Positions 59,256 through 64,000 of a stretch of DNA of 64,000 nt are shown one piece after another; position 1 is the stretch's first letter; each line of letters begins with the position of its first letter. The stretch is from contig CAZNWB010000001.1 of NCBI GenBank assembly GCA_964576535.1, forward strand, positions 1 to 64,000. Direction: 5' to 3'. The position numbers and the translations under genes were made by a program. Source of the DNA: 2-02-FULL-66-22 sp964576535. Lineage in GTDB: Bacteria > Methylomirabilota > Methylomirabilia > Methylomirabilales > 2-02-FULL-66-22. The notes beneath the pieces were generated by a model that was not told the DNA's origin, made no database searches, and saw nothing but the letters and a program-made list of their open reading frames with translations.

Positions 59256-60188
59256 CTACCACCAGATATGACTCTGGACGTTCTCCCCCAGGTTCGGGAT
59301 CTCCTTGAACCAGACGCCAAGGCTCACGTACTTCCATCCACCATCGCAGAGCACGCAGACGATCGTGCCCTTCTCCATCCGGTGGGCCACCCGGATGGCG
59401 CAGTGAATGACGGCGCCCGAGGAGATACCGGCGAAGATGGCTTCCTTCGTGGTCAGATCCTTGGTGGCAGCGAAGGCGCACCGGCTGTCCACGATGATCT
59501 TCCCATCCAGCAGGCTAGTATCCAGGATCGGCGGGATGAAGCCCTCCTCCAGGCTCCGCAGTCCCTGCACCAGATCTCCCGGATGGGGTTCCACGGCCAC
59601 GACCCGGATCTTGGGATTGTATTCCTTCAGGCGCCGGGCGCACCCCATGAGGGTCCCCCCGGTCCCCAGGCCCGCCACCAGCACGTCCACCTCGGGACAG
59701 TCGCGGATGATCTCGGCCGCCGTCGTCTCGTAGTGCGCCAGGGGATTGGCCGGATTCCCGTACTGGTATGGCATGTAGTACCGCGGGTCCGCCGCCAGCT
59801 GCTGCGCCAGCTTGATGGAGCCGTTGGTGCCCTGGTTCCCATCCGAGTAGACGATCTCCGCGCCGAACAGTTCCAGGAGCTGTCTCCGTTCCACGGTCAC
59901 GTTGTCCGGCACCACGACTTTGACCTTGTACCCCTTCAGCCGCGCCACCATGGCCAGCGCGATCCCGGTGTTCCCGCTGGTCGGCTCGAGGATGACCTTG
60001 TCCGGCGTGAGGTCGCCGCTCCGCTCGGCCGCCTCGATCATGTACATGGCGATGCGATCCTTCAGGCTGCCGGTGGGGTTGTTCCCCTCCAGCTTGGCGT
60101 AGATCCGGACCGTCGGTTTCGGGCTGATCCGGCGGAGCTCAACCAGCGGGGTGTTCCCGATGGCCTCCAGGATGCTGGCCGCTTTCAT
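59256..60188 (-). CDS. cysM: CysM-like cysteine synthase (O-phosphoserine, CysO-dependent type)
   Basis: A 310-residue PLP enzyme. PLP-Lys is in NNPTGSLKDR, EPTSGNTGIALAMVARLKGY is the substrate loop, GLGTGGTLMG binds phosphate. It carries the wording of mycobacterial CysM: VERRQLLELFGAEIVYS, YQYGNPANPLAHY, AVEPHPGDLVQGLRSLEEGF (an Arg matching the O-phosphoserine-specific Arg), IFAGISSGAV, GWKYVSLGVWF. It ends SHIWW, and the C-terminus of mycobacterial CysM likewise closes the active site. This predicts O-phosphoserine plus protein thiocarboxylate as substrates. It lies between the JAMM and MoaD-ThiF genes, as in CysO/CysM/Mec clusters. Confidence 0.9.
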   Translation of the reverse strand: MKAASILEAIGNTPLVELRRISPKPTVRIYAKLEGNNPTGSLKDRIAMYMIEAAERSGDLTPDKVILEPTSGNTGIALAMVARLKGYKVKVVVPDNVTVERRQLLELFGAEIVYSDGNQGTNGSIKLAQQLAADPRYYMPYQYGNPANPLAHYETTAAEIIRDCPEVDVLVAGLGTGGTLMGCARRLKEYNPKIRVVAVEPHPGDLVQGLRSLEEGFIPPILDTSLLDGKIIVDSRCAFAATKDLTTKEAIFAGISSGAVIHCAIRVAHRMEKGTIVCVLCDGGWKYVSLGVWFKEIPNLGENVQSHIWW

Positions 60189-60296
60189 GGATGCAACTCC
60201 ACCCTGGAGCTCTTCATGCGCCTGCGGAATATCCGGGGCACCTCAAGGCAAATTGCCATTCTCTCCCCTTCGACTACGGGACCGGTCACACTCGAA

Positions 60297-60389
60297 GCCG
60301 TTCGGTTGTTCGGTGGTTCGTTGGTTCGGTGGTTCCCTTCTGAGACGAACAACCGAACCACCGAACAGTCGAACCCCCGAACGCCTTTT
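60297..60389. repeat. GTTCGGTGG-type hairpin array
   Basis: GTTCGGTTGTTCGGTGGTTCG and TTGGTTCGGTGG on the left face GAACAACCGAACCACCGAACA and GTCGAACCCCCGAACGCC on the right. It begins within three bases of the stop of the ThiF-MoaD gene. Confidence 0.85.
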
Positions 60390-60391
60390 CC

Positions 60392-61483
60392 TCAGGTCGG
60401 GCGTGCCGACTGTGGGACGCCGCAGAATTCCTGGTAGTCGATGAGGTCCGTGATCGTCGGGTGATCCCCGCACACCGGACAGGTGGGATCCCGGCGGATT
60501 TTCACCTGCCGGAACTCCATGCCCAAAGCGTCGAAGAACATCAGGCGGCCCACCAGGGATTCGCCCAGGCCCAGGAGCAGCTTGATCGTCTCGATGCCCT
60601 GGATGGAGGCCACGACACCGCACAGGACGCCGAAGACCCCCGCCTCCTGGCAGCTCGGCACGAGTCCCGGGGGCGGGGGAGCCGGATACAGGCAGCGGTA
60701 GCAGCCCTTCCCGGGCACGAACACCGTGACCTGCCCCTCGAACTTGAAGATACTTCCGTCCACCATGGGCTTGTTCAGGAAAAAACAGGCGTCATTCGCC
60801 AGGTAGCGCGTCGGGAAGTTGTCGCAGCCATTCACGATCACGTCGTACTCGGCGAAGATCTGCTTCACGTTCTCCGAGGTCAGGGCCTGGTTGTATGGAA
60901 CCACCTTCACGTCTGGATTGAGGTCGGCGATGGTCTCCACCGCCGACTGCACCTTGGGCCGCCCGATGTCGTGGACGTGGTGCAGGATCTGCCGCTGCAG
61001 GTTGCTGAGATCCACCACGTCGAAATCCACGATGCCCAGGGTGCCGACCCCGGCCGCCGCCAGGTACAGTGCCGCCGGCGAGCCGAGCCCGCCCGCCCCG
61101 ATCAGCAGGACCTTGCTGTTCAGGAGCTTTCGCTGGCCCATGCCCCCGACCTCGGGGAGGATGATGTGCCGGCTGTACCGCCGGATCTGCTCCTCGGTGA
61201 AGCTCAGCGCCCCACCCACCATGGCGGGAATCACCGCCACCTGATCCCCGTCCCGCAGCGGCGTCTGCATGCCTTGCAGGTCGTCCACCGGCTCATCGTT
61301 CACGTAGATGTTCAGGTGCCGGTAGATCTTCCCCTCCGAGTCCAGGATGCGATCCCGCAGCCCCGGAAACCGCCCCTCCAGCGCCCGGACCAGGGCCAGG
61401 ACATCGTTCTCCTGGACCTCCACCCGCGAGGCATTGTCGGTGTACTTGCGGTATGGGGTGGGGATATATACGGTCACAGCCAT
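60392..61483 (-). CDS. MoaD-ThiF fusion: sulfur carrier fused to adenylyltransferase
   Basis: A 363-residue protein with AAGGAGGAGG before its ATG. Residues 1-93 are a MoaD/ThiS-like beta-grasp domain (MAVTVYIPTPYRKYTDNASR ... YRHLNIYVNDEPVDDLQG ... GDQVAVIPAMVGG). The GG is followed directly by a ThiF/MoeB/HesA domain: QIRRYSRHIILPEVGGMGQRKLLNSKVLLIGAGGLGSPAALYLAAAG (ATP site), NLQRQILHHVHDIGRPK and two zinc Cys pairs (CYRCLYP and CPVCGDHP). No rhodanese domain is present. The GG must be freed by proteolysis if the carrier domain is to act separately; the JAMM protease next door is a good candidate. It activates carriers to thiocarboxylates. Confidence 0.9.
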   Translation of the reverse strand: MAVTVYIPTPYRKYTDNASRVEVQENDVLALVRALEGRFPGLRDRILDSEGKIYRHLNIYVNDEPVDDLQGMQTPLRDGDQVAVIPAMVGGALSFTEEQIRRYSRHIILPEVGGMGQRKLLNSKVLLIGAGGLGSPAALYLAAAGVGTLGIVDFDVVDLSNLQRQILHHVHDIGRPKVQSAVETIADLNPDVKVVPYNQALTSENVKQIFAEYDVIVNGCDNFPTRYLANDACFFLNKPMVDGSIFKFEGQVTVFVPGKGCYRCLYPAPPPPGLVPSCQEAGVFGVLCGVVASIQGIETIKLLLGLGESLVGRLMFFDALGMEFRQVKIRRDPTCPVCGDHPTITDLIDYQEFCGVPQSARPT

Positions 61484-61737
61484 CGTCCTCCTCCTTGAGC
61501 ACCCACCAGAGCCATCAGGACAGGAAGCACTCGCAATATTGCATCGCCATGATCACCCAGTCCGCCAGAGGCGGACGCTGGGTACCCGGGTCGCCAAGAA
61601 ACCACTACTTCCTCAAAGAGACCGGCAGGTTGCCAGTGTTCCGGTGCGCCCGTTTCAGGACTGCTCTTTCTTTCGGCGTCAGCCCTTTCGACCCATGGCG
61701 TTCTTGGCGCCTTGGCGGTTGAAATTCCGGACCCGGG
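61484..61737. other. Gap between cysK end and ThiF-MoaD start
   Basis: 254 bases with a CAGTCCGCCAGAGGCGGACG hairpin followed by CTGGGTACCCGGG near 61560-61585, and a CGTTCTTGGCGCCTTGGCGG stretch near 61700-61718. No gene or terminator is evident. It is another site carrying the GGGTACCC and CCGCC...GGCGG families. Confidence 0.5.
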
Positions 61738-62652
61738 CTAGATCGCCATGCTGAGATAGCGCTCGCCTGTATCGGGCAGCATGGTGACCACCGTCTTCCC
61801 CACGCCCAGCCGCTCCGCCACGCGGAGGGCCGCCACCACGTTGGCCCCCGAGGACACGCCCACCAGCAGGCCCTCCTCCCGCGAGAGGCGCCGGGTCATG
61901 GCCAAGGCCTCCTCGTCGCGAACCCCGATGACCTCGTCGTAGATCTCCCGGTTCAGGACGCCGGGGACGAAGCTGGCGCCGATCCCCTGGATCGCGTGCG
62001 GCCGGAATTTGCCCCCCTGCAAGACCGGCGCGCGCGCCGGCTCCACCGCCACCACCAGGACGCCCGGCCGCTCGCGCTTGAGCACCTCCCCCACACCGGT
62101 GATGGTGCCCCCCGTCCCCACGCCGGCCACGAAGGCGTCCACCTGGCCGTCGGTAGCCTTCAGGATCTCCTGGGCGGTCGTCCGGCGGTGGATCTCGGGA
62201 TTCGCCGGATTCACAAACTGCTGAGGCATGAAGAATCCCGGGTGTTCCCGCACCAGCTCCTCGGCCGCAAACACGGCGCCGGTCATTCCCTCCACCGCCG
62301 GGGTCAGCGCCAGCTCCGCCCCAAACCGCTGGAGGAGCGCGCGGCGCTCCAGGCTCATATCCTCGGGCATAGTCAGGATCAGGCGGTAGCCCTTGACCGC
62401 CGCCACCATGGCCAAGCCGATGCCGGTGTTGCCCGACGTCGGCTCGACGATCGTATCGCCGGGCTTCAGCCGGCCCTCGCGCTCCGCCTCCTCCACCATG
62501 GCGAGGGCGATCCGATCCTTGACGCTCCCCCCAGGGTTGAGTGACTCAAGCTTCCCGAACACCGCGGCCCACCCCGGCTTCACCAGCCGGCGCAGGCGGA
62601 CCAACGGGGTGTCCCCGATCAGGTCCAGTGCGCTGGAAACCAGCCGTGTCAC
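61738..62652 (-). CDS. cysK: Cysteine synthase A
   Basis: A 304-residue O-acetylserine sulfhydrylase starting at a GTG (62652; MTRLVSSALDLIGDTPLVRL), where the family normally begins; an ATG 10 codons upstream is possible. PLP-Lys is in SLNPGGSVKDRIAL, EPTSGNTGIGLAM is the substrate loop, GVGTGGTITGVGEVL the phosphate site, and GIGASFVPGVLNREIYDEVI is the CysK-specific segment. It differs from the CysM encoded downstream (which carries ERRQLLELFG). It lies between the Rrf2 regulator and the MoaD-ThiF fusion, in one unit. It likely uses free sulfide and O-acetylserine. Confidence 0.9.
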   Translation of the reverse strand: MTRLVSSALDLIGDTPLVRLRRLVKPGWAAVFGKLESLNPGGSVKDRIALAMVEEAEREGRLKPGDTIVEPTSGNTGIGLAMVAAVKGYRLILTMPEDMSLERRALLQRFGAELALTPAVEGMTGAVFAAEELVREHPGFFMPQQFVNPANPEIHRRTTAQEILKATDGQVDAFVAGVGTGGTITGVGEVLKRERPGVLVVAVEPARAPVLQGGKFRPHAIQGIGASFVPGVLNREIYDEVIGVRDEEALAMTRRLSREEGLLVGVSSGANVVAALRVAERLGVGKTVVTMLPDTGERYLSMAI

Positions 62653-62719
62653 GCAGGCCTCTTCGCGGAATCCGGTCCGCATCCGTCCGATCGCCCGATC
62701 GCCCCGCCATCGGCTGGGG

Positions 62720-63166
62720 TCAGATCTGATACGTGATCCGCTCCTTGGTTCTGGTCCGGATCCGCTCGCAGATGTCCTGGAGCGTCGTGTGATCCACGAT
62801 GGCCGAGACCGCATCCCGCACGTCGGCCCAGGTATCGCGCAGGGTGCAGAAGCTTTCCTGCGAGCAATGCTCCCGCGGGCTCTCCGAGACGCAGAAGATG
62901 GGCGCAATGGGTCCGTCCACGGCGCGGAGGATTTGCCCCAGGGTGATCTCCCGTGGCGGCTTGGCCAGGTAATAGCCGCCCTTGACGCCCCGCTTGCTGG
63001 CCAGGAACCCGGCTCGCTTCAGGATGAGGAGGAGCTGCTCCAGATACCTGGCAGGAAGGGCCTGACGTTGTGCGATGGCCTCGATCGGAACCGGCCCCTC
63101 CTCGTACCGCATCGCCAAGTCTTGCAAAGCCCGAGTGGCGTAGTCGCCTTTTGTCGAGATCCTCAT
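62720..63166 (-). CDS. Rrf2-family regulator with three Cys (IscR-like)
   Basis: A 148-residue Rrf2 protein (MRISTKGDYATRALQDLA). The winged helix is EAIAQRQALPARYLEQLLLILKRAGFLASKRGVKGGYYLAKPPREITLGQI. The IscR-type Cys triad is present with the spacing C-x8-C-x5-C (IFCVSESPREHCSQESFC), which can hold a [2Fe-2S] cluster; CymR-type sulfur regulators lack it. It is the first gene of the cysteine-sulfur unit and probably senses Fe-S or sulfur status and controls its own operon. A promoter and an inverted repeat are found upstream. Confidence 0.9.
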   Translation of the reverse strand: MRISTKGDYATRALQDLAMRYEEGPVPIEAIAQRQALPARYLEQLLLILKRAGFLASKRGVKGGYYLAKPPREITLGQILRAVDGPIAPIFCVSESPREHCSQESFCTLRDTWADVRDAVSAIVDHTTLQDICERIRTRTKERITYQI

Positions 63167-63204
63167 AACAGCACCCTCGGCTTAAACCCCAGAATGCCGA
63201 CCGA

Positions 63205-63242
63205 TTGACTCAAGTTTTATCATGAGGCCTGTCTTCTGTCAA
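63205..63242 (-). promoter_or_regulatory. rrf2 promoter with TTGACTCAA palindrome
   Basis: Minus strand: -35 TTGACA (63242-63237), 17-base spacer, -10 TAAAAC (63219-63214). Just downstream of the -10, TTGACTCAA (63213-63205) is a 4+4 palindrome around one base, a plausible site for autorepression by the Rrf2 protein. The binding is inferred. Confidence 0.55.
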
Positions 63243-63581
63243 TCCTGATGGGGGCCTCCGGAGCCTTGGCGTAGGATAAGGTTGTCAGATATTGCCGCAA
63301 CTACCCGGCACGAGAAGGATCCAGGTGCGCTTGGGATTCGGCACGGTGAAGGCCCGCGAACGCGGCTTCCCTTCAGAATCAACGGCTCCCTGGGCGCGCT
63401 GGACCTGTTGACCTCCCGCTCCCCATGGGCTGCGATTTGGCCGCTCGATCCGCTCGCGGGTGGGAAGGATGTCCAGGCTCCCCGTCGCCGTCGCTCCTGT
63501 CGACCCCGCGATTGCAACGCGTCCTTTCCGGCCCTATATTGGAGAGTGCGTATCCCCGAACCGCTGTCCAGGAGGAGACAC
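63243..63581. other. Divergent intergenic region
   Basis: About 340 bases between the rrf2 promoter and the plus-strand BCAM0308-like gene. No gene is seen; the plus-strand promoter should be here. A good ribosome-binding site (AGGAGGAGA) ends it. Confidence 0.5.
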
Positions 63582-64000
63582 ATGATCTCTGCCAAGGCTC
63601 GGTTGGTTAGCCGCCAGAAGGCCCCCTCCTCCACTCCTCCCCAGGCCGACCCGAAGCCCCCCAGGGGCGGGGCCATCTGTTCGAAATGCCAAGCCGTCTG
63701 GCGCAAAGGCATCTGGTCGCTCGACCCCGCCATCCTGCGCGAGGTTCGGCGCTGGGGCGCGCCCGCCGCCGTGTTGTGCCCGGCCTGCCGAAGCGCCAGC
63801 CAGGGCACGCCCACCGGCATCCTGTACCTCACCGGCTCGTTCCTCGCACGAAACCGGACCGAGGTCCTGAATCGCCTCCGCAGTGCAGAGCGGGCCGCGA
63901 CCGCCAAGAACCCCATGGAGCGGGTCATCCGGATCCAGGACGACTCCCGCTCCCGCGTCGTGGTGGAGACGACGTCAGAGAAGCTGGCGCGCCGCCTGGG
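63582..64000 (+). CDS. BCAM0308-like zinc-binding protein, truncated by window end
   Basis: 139 codons are visible with AGGAGGAGA directly upstream of the ATG; the gene runs off the window. Two Cys pairs are seen (ICSKCQAVWRKGIW and LCPACRSAS), giving a zinc ribbon, then GILYLTGSFLARNRTEVLNRLRSAERAATAKNPMERVIRIQDD and VVVETTSEKLARRLG. This is the BCAM0308/NMD3-like family pattern (C..C..AV..KG.W ... CP.C ... G...L.G.FL ... P..RI). Members are of uncertain function. The N-terminal about 30 residues are low-complexity (Pro/Ser/Lys). It may be controlled divergently with the rrf2 unit. Confidence 0.75.
   Translation, partial: MISAKARLVSRQKAPSSTPPQADPKPPRGGAICSKCQAVWRKGIWSLDPAILREVRRWGAPAAVLCPACRSASQGTPTGILYLTGSFLARNRTEVLNRLRSAERAATAKNPMERVIRIQDDSRSRVVVETTSEKLARRL

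Overview
The window is high-GC bacterial DNA, almost entirely coding, with nearly all genes on the minus strand in long co-directional runs. No rRNA or tRNA was found. The gene content is a branched-chain-transporter-type ABC system with embedded CoA ligases, several acyl-CoA dehydrogenases with a dedicated ETF and Fe-S/cytochrome-b-like reductase, corrinoid methyl transfer, and thiocarboxylate sulfur transfer. It fits an uncultivated soil or subsurface lineage such as Methylomirabilota/Rokubacteria or a deltaproteobacterium-like group. That placement is inferred from gene content, not from a phylogenetic marker.

Layout, left to right. 1-5.2 kb: envelope proteins (a truncated exported repeat protein, a Cys-rich exported protein, an active/inactive M16 metalloprotease pair and an exported trypsin-like protease). 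5.5-8.3 kb: a LuxR-type response regulator, a DapB-like dehydrogenase and a cytochrome c lipoprotein. 8.4-12.3 kb: three stand-alone modules equivalent to pieces of MetH (reactivation, homocysteine methyltransferase, corrinoid protein) and a PaaK-like CoA ligase. 12.3-23.3 kb: a lipoprotein, the LivF/K/M/H/G transporter with a CoA ligase inside it, a two-subunit CoA-transferase and MeaB. 23.5-25.7 kb: a plus-strand M24 peptidase and a RAYT-type transposase bounded by a perfect 25-bp inverted repeat. 25.7-41.5 kb: a large beta-oxidation/acyl-CoA mutase operon headed by a TetR regulator (thiolase, HBD, enoyl-CoA hydratase, three ACADs, EtfBA, membrane Fe-S reductase, B12 mutase subunits, a Cys-less thiolase-like protein and its DUF35 partner). 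41.7-52.9 kb: Gre-like factor, GGDEF protein, CBS protein, CoA ligase, fused indolepyruvate:ferredoxin oxidoreductase, SDR, HpaB-family protein and pentapeptide-repeat protein. 52.9-55.8 kb: a junk-rich island of lower GC with transposase remnants, a small ORF coupled to a lipoprotein, a broken BrnT toxin beside an intact antitoxin-like gene, and a HepT/MntA pair. 56-63.2 kb: a sulfur-transfer region, followed by the start of a BCAM0308-like gene at the right edge.

The most interesting system is at 55.96-63.2 kb. A consensus-like promoter, a SAM-I (S-box) riboswitch and an intrinsic terminator precede an operon of a stand-alone NIL-domain protein, a threonine-synthase-like PLP enzyme and a MoaD-like sulfur carrier whose GG is followed by a 7-residue tail. 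Next to it is a CysO/CysM/Mec-like set: JAMM protease, a CysM resembling the O-phosphoserine-using mycobacterial enzyme, a MoaD-ThiF fusion, CysK and an Fe-S-type Rrf2 regulator. I infer two parallel protein-thiocarboxylate routes, one to cysteine and one, under SAM control, to homocysteine, possibly from O-phosphohomoserine.

A second genome-level signal is that most gaps between co-directional genes carry short-unit quasi-palindromic repeats. Many begin within a few bases of the upstream stop codon and run to the next ribosome-binding site. Several unrelated unit families do this, and some contain nested smaller hairpins.
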